Below are positions 16,764-26,416 of a stretch of 39,481 bases of DNA, in pieces. Both the position numbers and the translations under genes were made by a program. The stretch is from an uncultured Blautia sp. (lineage in GTDB: Bacteria > Bacillota > Clostridia > Lachnospirales > Lachnospiraceae), in the NCBI GenBank assembly GCA_946629475.1, contig CAMOXX010000003.1, forward strand, positions 1 through 39,481, read 5' to 3'. Position 1 is the first letter of the stretch. Each line of letters starts with the position of its first letter. Under the pieces are notes generated by a model. That model saw only the letters and a program-made list of their open reading frames with translations, did no database searches and was not told the DNA's origin.

Positions 16764-17870
16764 TCATAGATCCTTCAGCGATTCCTCCAGTTTTTTTTCA
16801 AAATCAACCTGGTCGATCTGATCTACCAGATCCACCGGAGCTGCTTCCTCCGGCCGTCTGACCGGCAGAATACCCGGCCGGTTCTCCTTTCCGGGATGCG
16901 GCTCGTAGGTCACGATCGGGTCCGCCGTAGCTCTCTCGGACCCAGTAGGCTGTCCTGTTATTCTTTTTATGCTGCGCTTTGACGTAGAAACCGTTGCCTT
17001 CGGAACGGCTTTTACATAATAGTAGTATTCATCATCCTCATAATTGAGCCGTTCCGTCCGGCTGTAGTCCCCGCCGAAGAAGAAAAACTCTATGACCAGC
17101 CCTACCAGGATGGATATACCCGCCTGAATGAGAAGCGGTCTCAGAAGGATCGTGATATCCAGATAATAGGCCTCCAGCATGAAGACCAGGACATAGGCTG
17201 CTCCTCCTGCCACAATGGAAATCCTCCAGGCATAGTCAAACGCCCTTGTCCTGATCAGATAAACCAGAAGGATCACAGCCGCGAAAGCGATCACGGTCAT
17301 CCACATAACCCAGTTCTGGACGAGCCCGTCAGCCATCATGGTCAGCTTCGGAAGGATCTCCAGCTCCGGATCTACCAGCGCCTCGGACTGAGTCCGAAGG
17401 AAGCGGATAAAGTAGTACAGTATCACCCCGCCTGTCGACGGAAAAATGGCGAATGCGTTTCCGAGCAGTCCCGAACCGATCGGCAGAAGCACCGGGACCT
17501 CAAACGCGAAAGAGAGAGGGGTGCAGATCAGAACCGGATACAGCCCTCCCGAGAAACGCAGAAACAGTACCGCGATCAGGATAATCAGTACAAGCATAAA
17601 CGCCCCGACCTCGATTCCAAGGGCGTATGCATGGCCTATCATCAGTACAAAGCCCACAAAAGCCGTCGCCCCGGGGGGCAGTATACAGCAGATCAGAGCC
17701 AGGATCACAATGACAAAAACACTGTTCAGCCGTGTCAGGTATCCCATGTTCTCGTTGATCCACAGAAAATACACAAGCGCAACAGCAAACTTGATCACGG
17801 GCATCAGGTATAATTCCAGACGTCCGTACAGGTTTTTGATCTTCTGTTTGAATTCAAGCAGCGCTGTCAT
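16764..17870 (-). CDS. Uncharacterised polytopic membrane protein upstream of cdaA
   Basis: This 368-residue protein has an amphipathic N terminus, about nine hydrophobic segments between residues 23 and 275, and a cytoplasmic tail of about 95 residues. The tail begins with a striking acidic-aromatic motif, NYEDDEYYYYVKAVPK (about 288-303), then basic SKRSIKRITG, and ends in acidic, coil-like EKKLEESLKDL. I recognise this layout from other Lachnospiraceae beside cdaA but know no tested function; any permease label would rest on topology alone. Its ATG overlaps the stop of the 144-residue gene (ATGA), and cdaA follows after 68 bases. Shared transcription with cdaA suggests a role in c-di-AMP signalling or in the cell envelope. 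That is inference. Confidence 0.8.
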   Translation of the reverse strand: MTALLEFKQKIKNLYGRLELYLMPVIKFAVALVYFLWINENMGYLTRLNSVFVIVILALICCILPPGATAFVGFVLMIGHAYALGIEVGAFMLVLIILIAVLFLRFSGGLYPVLICTPLSFAFEVPVLLPIGSGLLGNAFAIFPSTGGVILYYFIRFLRTQSEALVDPELEILPKLTMMADGLVQNWVMWMTVIAFAAVILLVYLIRTRAFDYAWRISIVAGGAAYVLVFMLEAYYLDITILLRPLLIQAGISILVGLVIEFFFFGGDYSRTERLNYEDDEYYYYVKAVPKATVSTSKRSIKRITGQPTGSERATADPIVTYEPHPGKENRPGILPVRRPEEAAPVDLVDQIDQVDFEKKLEESLKDL

Positions 17871-18301
17871 ACGCCCATTCCTCCCGTGCTCCTTGCCCCG
17901 GACGGTTTTTTCTCCTCCCGGTTATACATTTTTTCGAGCCTGGTAAGCTCTTCATAATAACCCCTGACACTCTTTTTTGCCAGATGATACCTTACCGAAT
18001 ACTGAATATATGTCAGTACCGTATAAACCGCCATCACAATCGCGTATCCGAGAAGGATATCGATGCCGATCTCCATCAGGTTCATCTTATGTATATTGTC
18101 CATCAGGTATTCGCCATAATAAACGCATGCGGAACCGACCACCAGCCCGTACCCGATCGTAACCAGAAAAAAGTTCCTGATCAGGGCAAGGCCGATATAG
18201 TCGCTCCTGTAATACTTGCTCACCGGCAGATACTTGCGTCCGTCGGTCTGTTCATACAGCGCAAGCCGGTTCATGCTTCTGACTTTCTCTTCGTTCAGCA
18301 C
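17867..18301 (-). CDS. Small two-helix membrane protein, first gene of the cda transcript
   Basis: This 144-residue protein has a basic or neutral N-terminal arm, two hydrophobic segments (about 36-60 and 77-103) and a charged C-terminal tail with YYEELTRLEKMYNREEKK. I recognise no catalytic domain. It starts at GTG with GGAGG ten bases upstream, and its stop overlaps the start of the next membrane-protein gene, so the two are probably made together and may form a complex. A strong predicted promoter lies 41-69 bases upstream. A role as a helper subunit of the larger neighbour is only a guess. Confidence 0.75.
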   Translation of the reverse strand: MLNEEKVRSMNRLALYEQTDGRKYLPVSKYYRSDYIGLALIRNFFLVTIGYGLVVGSACVYYGEYLMDNIHKMNLMEIGIDILLGYAIVMAVYTVLTYIQYSVRYHLAKKSVRGYYEELTRLEKMYNREEKKPSGARSTGGMGV

Positions 18302-18341
18302 TTTACCTGCACCTCCGAAAACGTGTCGTTATTATCGAATC

Positions 18342-18370
18342 ATTATAGCATAGAACGTGTACCGTGAAAA
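18342..18370 (-). promoter_or_regulatory. Sigma-A type promoter for the cda membrane operon
   Basis: On the minus strand a TATAAT -10 box (18347-18342) with an upstream TGC extension is preceded by TTTTCA (18370-18365) at a spacing of 17. The predicted start lies about 35 bases before the GTG of the 144-residue gene. It would drive that gene, the 368-residue gene, cdaA, cdaR and probably ptsH. Confidence 0.75.
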
Positions 18371-18390
18371 GGACTTTTTTCTTCCCGCTG

Positions 18391-19131
18391 TCACCGGACA
18401 GCGATGCAGAATGTAAGAAAGCATACATCCGCCGCGCCGGCCCTCAGAAGAGCTTCGGCGCAGGCATCTATCGTGCTCCCGGTCGTGTATACATCGTCTA
18501 CGATCAGAACGTGTCTGCCCACGGCTTCCCGGGACGCCTCAAAAGCCCCTGCGAGGTTGCTGCGCCTGTGGACATAATCCAGCTTTTTCTGTGAATCCGT
18601 CCTGCGGATTTTCCGCAGAAGTTTCTTCGACGCGGGGATTCCCGTCCGTGCCGCGATCCGCTCAGCGATATACCATGCCTGGCCGAACCCGCGTGTTCTC
18701 TCCTTCCGGATGTGCAGCGGAACGCCGGTAATGATATCAATCCCCCATCTTCTGATATCGCTGCCGCCCCATTTTACCATGGCCGCCGCGTAAAAATCCC
18801 CGAATTCACGGCTCCCGTAATACTTGTACCGTTCCAGGGAGGCCTTCCATCCTTCATTGTATACAAAAATCCCCCTGCCCTGCCGGAACAGATGGATATG
18901 CCTTCTGCACTCCGGACAGAATTCTTCCTCTTCCGGCACAGGAACACCGCACTTCATGCATACCGGGCTTTTGATGGGCTTTATCACGCGCGCGCACTCC
19001 CGGCAGATCAGACCGGCCGGATCCCTCAGGATCTCATTGCAGAGCGGACATCTTCTGGGATAGAGGATATCGAGCGCCTTTTTTCCGGCAGTGATTACCG
19101 GCGCGCCGCCTTTACTGCTTTTTGAGCTCAT
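18391..19131 (-). CDS. comF: ComF-like phosphoribosyltransferase with double zinc ribbon
   Basis: This protein of about 246 residues has two zinc-binding units near the N terminus, CPLC/CREC and CMKC/CPEC (about 22-70). A C-terminal PRTase domain carries the complete PRPP loop VLIVDDVYTTGST (about 210). ComF proteins are linked to DNA uptake in competent Gram-positive bacteria and to fork repair, but their reaction is unknown. The ATG at 19131 has GGGAG seven bases upstream and overlaps the end of recD2 by 20 bases; TTG 19137 is an alternative. Coupling with recD2 fits a role in DNA handling. No other competence gene is in the window. Confidence 0.85.
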   Translation of the reverse strand: MSSKSSKGGAPVITAGKKALDILYPRRCPLCNEILRDPAGLICRECARVIKPIKSPVCMKCGVPVPEEEEFCPECRRHIHLFRQGRGIFVYNEGWKASLERYKYYGSREFGDFYAAAMVKWGGSDIRRWGIDIITGVPLHIRKERTRGFGQAWYIAERIAARTGIPASKKLLRKIRRTDSQKKLDYVHRRSNLAGAFEASREAVGRHVLIVDDVYTTGSTIDACAEALLRAGAADVCFLTFCIAVR

Positions 19132-21355
19132 TGGCAAACTCCCGGATTCTTTTATATAGGAAACTGTATCTCCTGCTCTGCTGTGAATTCGCGATCATCG
19201 AGGCAAAGGTCTCCTCGCTGCCGACCACTGCCACGCACCTTTTGGCCCGCGTAACCGCTGTATAGAGCAGATTGCGGTTCATCAGCATGCGGGGGCCCGT
19301 AAGCAGAGGAAGAATCACGGCCGGATACTCAGATCCCTGTGACTTATGAATCGTAACTGCATAGGCAAGCTCCAGTTCCTCCAGCTGCCGGTATGAATAA
19401 ACTGCGGTTCTTCCATCCTCGAAATTCACGGTTACCGTTTCTGTCACCCCGTTGATCGTCTGAAGGATTCCTGTGTCTCCGTTAAACACACCCAACCCCT
19501 TCTCCACGGGAATATTATATTTTCCGAGAATTTCCCACTCCATCTGGTAATTGTTCCGGATCTGCATCACTTTGTCGCCCTCGCGGAAGACTCTGCCGCC
19601 CGATTCCTTTTCTTTTTTCCCCGTGGACGGAGGATTCAGGTATTTCTGCAGAACCAGATTCAGCTGTTCCACACCCAGGACGCCTTTTCTCATCGGAGTC
19701 AGTACCTGGATCTCAGAAGGCTGTGCTTCCACGTAACCGGGAAGTTTTTCCCGGATCAGCGCAATCATTACGCGGAGAATTCTGTCGGTATCATACCTTT
19801 TCAGGAAGAAGAAATCCCTGCTCTTATTATCTGTGGCCACCGGAAGACCCTTGTTGATCCGGTGCGCGTTCACCACGATATCGCTGTCCATCGCCTGGCG
19901 GAATATCTTCGTCAGTGTCACTACCGGAAAGCACCCGCTGCTGATAATATCGCGCAGAACATTCCCCGGCCCGACGCTCGGAAGCTGGTTTTCATCCCCC
20001 ACCAGGATCAGCCGTGCGCCGGCCGGCACTGCCAGAAGAAGAGAATGCATCAGAAACGCATCCACCATGGACATTTCATCGATGATGATCACGTCCGCTT
20101 CCAGAGGATTCTCTGCGTTCCTCTCGAACCGCGCGGTGCTTTTGTCATCATTCTCCACGGGAAGTCCGGTCAGCTCCAGAAGCCGGTGGATCGTCATAGC
20201 CTCGTACCCTGTCGTCTCTGTCATTCTTTTCGCCGCTCTTCCGGTCGGCGCCGCGAGACTGATCACCGTATTGCCGTCATCAAAATACCGGATGATCGCA
20301 TTGATCGTAGTGGTCTTTCCGGTTCCCGGACCCCCGGTAAGGATCAGAAGGCCGGTTTCCGAAGCGCACTGCACCGCTCTCTTCTGCATCTCGTCCAGAG
20401 GAAAACCGGTTTCCTTTTCAATCAGCGCGATCCTTTTCTCCCTTAAGGCCTCATCCGCAGGATGGCGCACCGAAAGTGCGCAGAGCATCCTGGCCGTGTT
20501 CAATTCGGTATAGTAATGTACAGAAGGATAAACAAACGTCTCCCCTTCCTCCTCCCGGAGTATGATTTTCCGGTCGAGAGAAAGATCCGTCAGATGCTTT
20601 TCCATAAATCCGCTGTCGATCATCAGCAGCTGCCCGGCTTTTTCAGCCAGAATGTCCTTAGGCACGCACATATGCCCGTCCCCGGATGCCTGCTGCAGCG
20701 TATACAGGATCCCGCTCCGGATCCTGTACTCCGAATCCGGCTGGATCCCGATCCTGCCGGCAATCTCATCCGCGATGCGGAATCCGACCCCTGTGATGTC
20801 CTCAGCAAGGCGGTACGGGTTTTCCTGCAGGACGCTGTACAGGGACTGTCCGTACTTCTGATAGATCTTCGCGCCGAGGTTCAACGATATGCCGTATTTC
20901 TGAAGGAACATCATCGCACGGCGCATCTCCGCCTTTTCCGCCATCTGTGAAGCGATGCTCCGCGCCATTTTGATGCTGATCCCCTTGATCTCGGAGAGAC
21001 GCTCCGGCTCCTCCTCGACGATCCGGTAGGTATCCGGGCCGAACGCGCGCACAATCCGGGCGGCCAGCTTTGCCCCGATCCCCTTGATTGCGCCGCTCCC
21101 GAGATACCGCTCCATTGCCAGGCTGTCCTCCGGGATCTGCTCTGTAAAAGCGGCAACCTGAAACTGTTTTCCGTACGAGGCATGGTTGATAAAGCTGCCC
21201 TCCGCCAGAATCACGGTTCCCGGAGAAATATCCGGGAAATAACCTACGCATGTGATCTCCTCGCTCTCCTTACCGACGAGGACCATCACCGTGTATCCGT
21301 TTTCTTCATTTCGGAAAATGATATGGTCAATATAACCTGTTACGGTTTCTGTCAA
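19112..21355 (-). CDS. recD2: RecD2 ATP-dependent DNA helicase
   Basis: This 747-residue SF1B helicase has the long N-terminal region that separates RecD2 from RecD, including helix-hairpin-helix segments (GIGAKLAARIV about 93-103 and GVGFRIADEIAG about 189-200). Walker A is GGPGTGKTT (341-349), Walker B is IIDEMSMVD (about 424-432), and late motifs include GDENQLPSVGPG and YAVTIHKSQGSEYPAV. RecD2 unwinds DNA 5' to 3' and protects stalled forks without RecBC. The start is TTG with AGGAG seven bases upstream; no earlier ATG exists in frame. It is encoded between the actin homologue and comF. Confidence 0.93.
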   Translation of the reverse strand: MTETVTGYIDHIIFRNEENGYTVMVLVGKESEEITCVGYFPDISPGTVILAEGSFINHASYGKQFQVAAFTEQIPEDSLAMERYLGSGAIKGIGAKLAARIVRAFGPDTYRIVEEEPERLSEIKGISIKMARSIASQMAEKAEMRRAMMFLQKYGISLNLGAKIYQKYGQSLYSVLQENPYRLAEDITGVGFRIADEIAGRIGIQPDSEYRIRSGILYTLQQASGDGHMCVPKDILAEKAGQLLMIDSGFMEKHLTDLSLDRKIILREEEGETFVYPSVHYYTELNTARMLCALSVRHPADEALREKRIALIEKETGFPLDEMQKRAVQCASETGLLILTGGPGTGKTTTINAIIRYFDDGNTVISLAAPTGRAAKRMTETTGYEAMTIHRLLELTGLPVENDDKSTARFERNAENPLEADVIIIDEMSMVDAFLMHSLLLAVPAGARLILVGDENQLPSVGPGNVLRDIISSGCFPVVTLTKIFRQAMDSDIVVNAHRINKGLPVATDNKSRDFFFLKRYDTDRILRVMIALIREKLPGYVEAQPSEIQVLTPMRKGVLGVEQLNLVLQKYLNPPSTGKKEKESGGRVFREGDKVMQIRNNYQMEWEILGKYNIPVEKGLGVFNGDTGILQTINGVTETVTVNFEDGRTAVYSYRQLEELELAYAVTIHKSQGSEYPAVILPLLTGPRMLMNRNLLYTAVTRAKRCVAVVGSEETFASMIANSQQSRRYSFLYKRIREFANELKKQ

Positions 21356-21367
21356 ATCCGGTCTCCT

Positions 21368-22351
21368 TTAAAGCTCCGCCATTATCTCGGCATATTTTCC
21401 CGTTCCGACCACTGCCGCGGTCATCGGCTCATGGACAGTCATCGTATGCACACCGGTTCTGTCCTCGATCAGCCTGTCAAGGCCGGAAAACTGGGCGGCA
21501 CCCCCCGTCAGAAGAATGCCCCGGTGTACTATGTCCGCCGCCATCTCGGGCGGTGTTTTTTCGAGGACCCCATGAATCAGCTCCACGATCCGGGATACCG
21601 GCTCGGCAACCGCAGTCCTGACTTCATCGGAAGTCAGGCGGACCACCTTCGGCAGACCGGTAACGACATTTCTCCCCTTGACATCCATCATTCTCTGTTC
21701 TGTCTCGGTAAAGGCCGAGCCGATCCTGAGTTTGATCGTCTCGGAGGTCTCCTCTCCGATAAACAGATTGTGATTTTCTCTCATATACCGCATAATCGCC
21801 TGGTTGAAGCTGTCGCCCGCAACCTGGGAAGAATTCTGTACAGCCATGCCGCCGATGGAGATCACAGCCGCGTCAGTGGTTCCTGCCCCGATGTCCACAA
21901 TCATGTTTCCGAACGGTTTCCGTATATCAATGCCGGAGCCGATCGCCGCCGCGACAGGGGCTTTTGCCAGATAAACATGCCTTGCTCCTGACTGATAGGT
22001 CGCCTCCTCTATCGCACGGCACTCGATCTCCGTAATCCCCGCAGGAACGCACACGGTGATCCTGGGTTTCCGGAAAGCCCGGCGTCCCAGTGCTTTTGAG
22101 ATAAAGTATTTCAGCATTTTTTCGAGAACAATATAATCGGATACAACACCGTGGCGGATCGGCCATATGACCTCAAGATTGGAATTCAGCCTCCCGGTCA
22201 TCTGCCTGGCTTCCTCCCCGATCGCGCGGATTTTTCCGGCATTCCGGTCATACACGGCCACCGTGGGCTCCGCCAGCATAATACCACGCGCAGTCGAATA
22301 AACCAGGCTGTTTCTGGTTCCAAGATCGATTCCGATATCTGCAGCCGGCAT
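21368..22351 (-). CDS. mreB: MreB/Mbl family rod-shape actin homologue
   Basis: This 327-residue bacterial actin has phosphate-1 motif IGIDLGTRNSLVY (about 6-18), phosphate-2 MIVDIGAGTTDAAVIS (about 147) and adenosine motif GILLTGGAAQFSG (about 276). It polymerises under the membrane and guides wall synthesis along the cell side. AAAGGAG precedes the ATG. It is encoded apart from any mreC or mreD gene, between uvrA and recD2, so it may be an Mbl or MreBH-type paralogue. Without alignment the subclass cannot be fixed. Its length is close to the usual 330-340 residues. Confidence 0.9.
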   Translation of the reverse strand: MPAADIGIDLGTRNSLVYSTARGIMLAEPTVAVYDRNAGKIRAIGEEARQMTGRLNSNLEVIWPIRHGVVSDYIVLEKMLKYFISKALGRRAFRKPRITVCVPAGITEIECRAIEEATYQSGARHVYLAKAPVAAAIGSGIDIRKPFGNMIVDIGAGTTDAAVISIGGMAVQNSSQVAGDSFNQAIMRYMRENHNLFIGEETSETIKLRIGSAFTETEQRMMDVKGRNVVTGLPKVVRLTSDEVRTAVAEPVSRIVELIHGVLEKTPPEMAADIVHRGILLTGGAAQFSGLDRLIEDRTGVHTMTVHEPMTAAVVGTGKYAEIMAEL

Positions 22352-22369
22352 GGCTATTCTCCTTTCTGC

Positions 22370-25228
22370 TCAAATGTATCGTCCTGTATAGGAAGCGGGG
22401 TTTTCTTTAATCTCCTCGGGAGTTCCCGACGCAACCACCGTTCCGCCTCCGTCGCCGCCTTCCGGGCCCATATCTATAATGTAATCCGCGGTGCGGATTA
22501 CGTCAAGGTTGTGTTCGATCACTACAACCGTATTTCCGCCCTCCGACAGCCTCCGCAGAATGTCGGTCAGCTTATGCACATCCGCGAAATGAAGGCCGGT
22601 CGTCGGTTCATCCAGGATATAGATCGTGTTTCCGGTGCTCCTTCGGGAGAGCTCGGCCGCAAGCTTGATCCGCTGGGCTTCCCCTCCCGACAGAGTTGTC
22701 GAGGGCTGTCCCAGCCGGATATACGAAAGGCCGACATCGTTCAGGGTTTCAATTTTACGCCGGATGGAAGGCAGATTGTCAAAGAAGGGGAGAGCCTCCT
22801 CCACCGTCATGTTCAGCACATCGTAGATGCTTTTATCCTTATATTTCACGTCCAGAGTCTCGCGGTTGTAGCGTTTTCCCCGGCATACCTCACACGGCAC
22901 ATAGACATCCGGCAGAAAATGCATCTCGATTTTGATAATGCCGTCGCCGGAGCATGCCTCGCATCTTCCGCCCTTGACATTAAAGCTGAATCTCCCCTTT
23001 TTGTATCCCTTCGCCTTGGCATCCGGAGTCGATGCAAAAAGATCCCTGATCTGGTCAAAAACACCGGTGTAGGTGGCAGGATTCGACCGCGGCGTCCGCC
23101 CGATCGGCGACTGGTCAATATTGATCACTTTGTCAAGCTGCTCCACGCCCAGAATCCGCTCATGCTTTCCGGCCGTGGTCCGCGCATGGTTCAGCTTCCT
23201 CGCCAGCGCCTTGTACAGAATCTCATTGATCAGCGAGCTTTTCCCTGATCCGGAAACTCCCGTGATGCATGTCATAATGCCGAGAGGAATCTTTACATCG
23301 ATATTCTTCAGATTGTTGCAGGAAGCGCCGCAGACCGTCAGGAAGCCGGTCGGTTTCCTTCTTTCGGATGGTATTTCGATCTTCAGACGTCCGGAAAGAT
23401 AGGCTCCGGTCACCGATTCGGGGGTGTTTATCAGGTCATTCACAGATCCCATGGCTACCAGGGATCCCCCATGCTCTCCGGCACCCGGCCCGATATCGAT
23501 CACGACATCGGCGGCGCGCATGGTCTCCTCATCATGCTCCACCACGATCAGGGTGTTTCCGAGATCCCGGAGCTTCATGAGGGAATTTAACAGCTTCTGG
23601 TTGTCCCTCTGATGAAGGCCTATGCTCGGTTCATCCAGGATATAGGCGACTCCGACCAGACCGGAGCCGATCTGCGTGGCCAGACGGATGCGCTGTGCTT
23701 CTCCGCCTGAGAGCGTCCCCGTTGCCCGCGCGAGGGACAGATAGTCAAGGCCGACATCCGCAAGGAACCTTACACGCGCATTGATCTCCTTCAGGATCTG
23801 CCTGCCGATCAGCTTCTGCTGTTCCGTCAGATCCATCTCAGCCAGAAAAACAAGGAGCTGGCTGACGGACAGCTGGGTCACCTCATAGATATTCCGATCC
23901 GCAACCGTAACCGCCAGGGATTCCCTTTTCAGTCTCTGGCCATGGCAGGACGTGCATGGAGTGATCCGCATAAAGCTTTCGTACTCCTGCTTCATGGTAT
24001 CGGAGCCCGTCTCACGGTAGCGCTGCTCCACGTTCTTGATCAGGCCCGGGAATGCCACGTCATAAACGCCTTCTCCCCGCTGTCCCTTATAGTGTACCTT
24101 GACAGAGTGGCCGTCCGTCCCGTAAATCAGGATTTTCCGGACATTTTCAGGGTAGTCCCGGAACGGGGTGCTGAGGCTGAAGCCGTATTCCTTCGCCAGG
24201 GCTTCCAGAATGCTGTGGGAAAAGCTGCCCTTCTCCGCGCTCGACTGCCAGCCCGTCACAACAATGGCTCCCTCCTCCAGGCTCTTGTCTTCATCCGGAA
24301 TCATCAGTTCCGGATCAAATTCCATTTTATATCCCAGACCGGCACAGTCCGGGCAGGCGCCGAAGGGATTATTGAACGAAAAGCTCCTGGGCTCGATTTC
24401 ATCGATGCTGATGCCGCAGTCCGGACAGGAAAAGCTCTGGCTGAAATTCAGATATCTGCCGTTTTCTCCCGCAGCGGAAGGATCCTTATCCTCCTTCATC
24501 AGGTCGACAACAAGAAGTCCGTCCGTAAGGCCCAGAACCGTCTCGATCGAATCCGCAAGGCGTTTCTCGATCCCCGGCCTTACAACCAGGCGGTCCACAA
24601 CAACCGCAATGGTATGTTTAATGTTTTTGTCCAGCCGGATATCTTCCGAGAGTTCATACATACTGCCGTCGATCTGAACGCGGACATATCCGCTTTTCCG
24701 GGCCTGGTCGAGCACCTTCGCGTGTGTTCCCTTCCTTCCCCTGACCACCGGCGCCAGAAGCTGAAGCCTCGTTTTTTCCGGCAGCATCAGGATCTGGTCC
24801 ACCATCTGATCCACCGTCTGCCGGCTGATCACCTTCCCGCAGTTCGGGCAATGAGGAATTCCGATCCTCGCATAAAGAAGACGGAAATAGTCATAGATCT
24901 CCGTTACCGTTCCGACCGTAGACCTGGGGTTGCGGTTTGTCGACTTCTGATCGATCGAGATAGCAGGCGGAAGGCCTTCTATGCTTTCCACATCCGGTTT
25001 TTCCATCTGCCCCAGGAACTGTCTCGCATAAGAAGAGAGCGACTCCATATACCTTCGCTGCCCCTCTGCGTAGATGGTATCAAAAGCGAGAGATGATTTT
25101 CCTGATCCGGACAGGCCTGTCAGAACCACAAACTGATCCCTCGGAATATCCACATTCAGGTTTTTCAGATTATTCTCATTGGCGCCGCGGATGCGGATAA
25201 ATTTACTCCCTTTTCTGTCCTCTGTCAT
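22370..25228 (-). CDS. uvrA: Excinuclease ABC subunit A
   Basis: This 952-residue UvrA is of full length. Each half has an ABC ATPase: Walker A GLSGSGKSSL (about 38-47) and GVSGSGKSSL (about 650), and two LSGGEAQRIRLA/LSGGEAQRIKLA signatures. Zinc sites include CPNC with CPDC in the first half and CEAC with CEVC in the second. It finds bulky DNA lesions with UvrB in nucleotide excision repair. uvrB is not adjacent. The ATG has GGAGG upstream in a 56-base gap after hemW in genome order. Nothing is unusual in the motifs. Confidence 0.97.
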   Translation of the reverse strand: MTEDRKGSKFIRIRGANENNLKNLNVDIPRDQFVVLTGLSGSGKSSLAFDTIYAEGQRRYMESLSSYARQFLGQMEKPDVESIEGLPPAISIDQKSTNRNPRSTVGTVTEIYDYFRLLYARIGIPHCPNCGKVISRQTVDQMVDQILMLPEKTRLQLLAPVVRGRKGTHAKVLDQARKSGYVRVQIDGSMYELSEDIRLDKNIKHTIAVVVDRLVVRPGIEKRLADSIETVLGLTDGLLVVDLMKEDKDPSAAGENGRYLNFSQSFSCPDCGISIDEIEPRSFSFNNPFGACPDCAGLGYKMEFDPELMIPDEDKSLEEGAIVVTGWQSSAEKGSFSHSILEALAKEYGFSLSTPFRDYPENVRKILIYGTDGHSVKVHYKGQRGEGVYDVAFPGLIKNVEQRYRETGSDTMKQEYESFMRITPCTSCHGQRLKRESLAVTVADRNIYEVTQLSVSQLLVFLAEMDLTEQQKLIGRQILKEINARVRFLADVGLDYLSLARATGTLSGGEAQRIRLATQIGSGLVGVAYILDEPSIGLHQRDNQKLLNSLMKLRDLGNTLIVVEHDEETMRAADVVIDIGPGAGEHGGSLVAMGSVNDLINTPESVTGAYLSGRLKIEIPSERRKPTGFLTVCGASCNNLKNIDVKIPLGIMTCITGVSGSGKSSLINEILYKALARKLNHARTTAGKHERILGVEQLDKVINIDQSPIGRTPRSNPATYTGVFDQIRDLFASTPDAKAKGYKKGRFSFNVKGGRCEACSGDGIIKIEMHFLPDVYVPCEVCRGKRYNRETLDVKYKDKSIYDVLNMTVEEALPFFDNLPSIRRKIETLNDVGLSYIRLGQPSTTLSGGEAQRIKLAAELSRRSTGNTIYILDEPTTGLHFADVHKLTDILRRLSEGGNTVVVIEHNLDVIRTADYIIDMGPEGGDGGGTVVASGTPEEIKENPASYTGRYI

Positions 25229-25284
25229 ACTATCCTCCGTTTATCTCTGATCCCGGTCCGGTTTTCCTGTCTCTTTTACCGTTC

Positions 25285-26415
25285 TCAGGACAGCAGAAAG
25301 TCCATCATCACCTGATTGCTCACATGTATGCCATGCCTGGTGAGAAAAATCCTGTCGCCCTCCTCACAGAGGAGTCCGTACTCTTTGTGCTTCCGGATCA
25401 CCGGCTCATATATTTCGCGGACGGTGTGTCCGAACCGGTTCCGGAATTCCGTTTTGCTGATCCCTCCGGTCATACGGAGGCCCAGAAACATGAATTCGGA
25501 AATCCGGTCATTATCGGTCAGTTCCTGCCGGTCAGCAAGCATTTTTTCCCTGTTCCCGGCATTCACCAGATATTCTTCCATGTCATCTGTCACACGGTAT
25601 CTTTCATCCCGGCGCAGGGATGCTGCCGACAGGCCGAAGCCTATGTAATCCTTCCCCGTCCAGTAGGCCGAATTGTGCCGGGACTCCCTGCCCGGCAGCG
25701 CATAATTCGAAATCTCATACTGGCGGTAACCGTATCCTGCCAGTATCTCCGCCGTATCATCGTACATCCGGTATTCCGTATCTTCATCCGGAAGATCCAG
25801 ATCCATTCTTGAAAAAGGGGTGCCCTCCTCCACGATCAGGCTGTACGCACTGATATGCTCCGGAGCCAGGGAAGCGGCAGAATGCAGTGTTCTGCGCCAG
25901 TCCTCTGATGATTGCCCCGGAACCGCGAACATCAGGTCCACGTTGATATTGTCAAACCCTGCCGAGCGGGCGCATCCATAGCTTTTGATGAAGTCCTCAC
26001 AGGTATGGATTCTTCCCAGACGCCTGAGAATGCGGTCGTCCGTCGACTGCAGTCCGATGCTGAGCCTGTTCACGCCAAACTGCCTGTACGCAAAAAGCTT
26101 CTCCTCAGACAAAGTCCCCGGATTTGCCTCCATCGTAATCTCGGCTTCCGGGGATACCCTGAATACTCTGTATAGTTCATTAAAAACGTTTTCCATCAGG
26201 GACACATCCACGATGGACGGGGTTCCTCCTCCGATAAAAACCGTATCTGCCCTGGTCCCCTCTTCGCCGCACATGTGGATCTCGCGGACCAGGGCATCCA
26301 TGTAGGCCCGGATCCTGCCGCTTTCCGCCGGGCCGGAAGGAAAATCGCAGTACAGGCATTTCCGGACGCAGAACGGAATGTGGATGTAAATGCCGATTCC
26401 TTCCGCGTCCTTCAT
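25285..26415 (-). CDS. hemW: HemW-like radical SAM protein (putative heme chaperone)
   Basis: This protein of about 376 residues begins MKDAEGIGIYIHIPFCVRKCLYC. CxxxCxxC binds the 4Fe-4S cluster, and GGGTPS, the MEANPGT-like strand and RLSIGLQS follow. HemW differs from the oxygen-independent coproporphyrinogen oxidase HemN by lacking HemN's N-terminal cysteine extension, and it is thought to carry heme. The open frame runs 97 codons further upstream, but that part is the out-of-frame reading of the neighbouring lipoprotein's repeats. The ATG at 26415 lies one base after the lipoprotein stop. No clear ribosome binding site is visible, so translation may depend on re-initiation after the lipoprotein gene. 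Confidence 0.92.
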   Translation of the reverse strand: MKDAEGIGIYIHIPFCVRKCLYCDFPSGPAESGRIRAYMDALVREIHMCGEEGTRADTVFIGGGTPSIVDVSLMENVFNELYRVFRVSPEAEITMEANPGTLSEEKLFAYRQFGVNRLSIGLQSTDDRILRRLGRIHTCEDFIKSYGCARSAGFDNINVDLMFAVPGQSSEDWRRTLHSAASLAPEHISAYSLIVEEGTPFSRMDLDLPDEDTEYRMYDDTAEILAGYGYRQYEISNYALPGRESRHNSAYWTGKDYIGFGLSAASLRRDERYRVTDDMEEYLVNAGNREKMLADRQELTDNDRISEFMFLGLRMTGGISKTEFRNRFGHTVREIYEPVIRKHKEYGLLCEEGDRIFLTRHGIHVSNQVMMDFLLS

Positions 26416-26416
26416 C

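Noticed and set aside
18382..18410. Hairpin CGCTGTC/GACAGCG at the end of comF as a terminator
   Set aside because: The stop codon lies in its loop and on the minus strand it is followed by an A run, not a T run.
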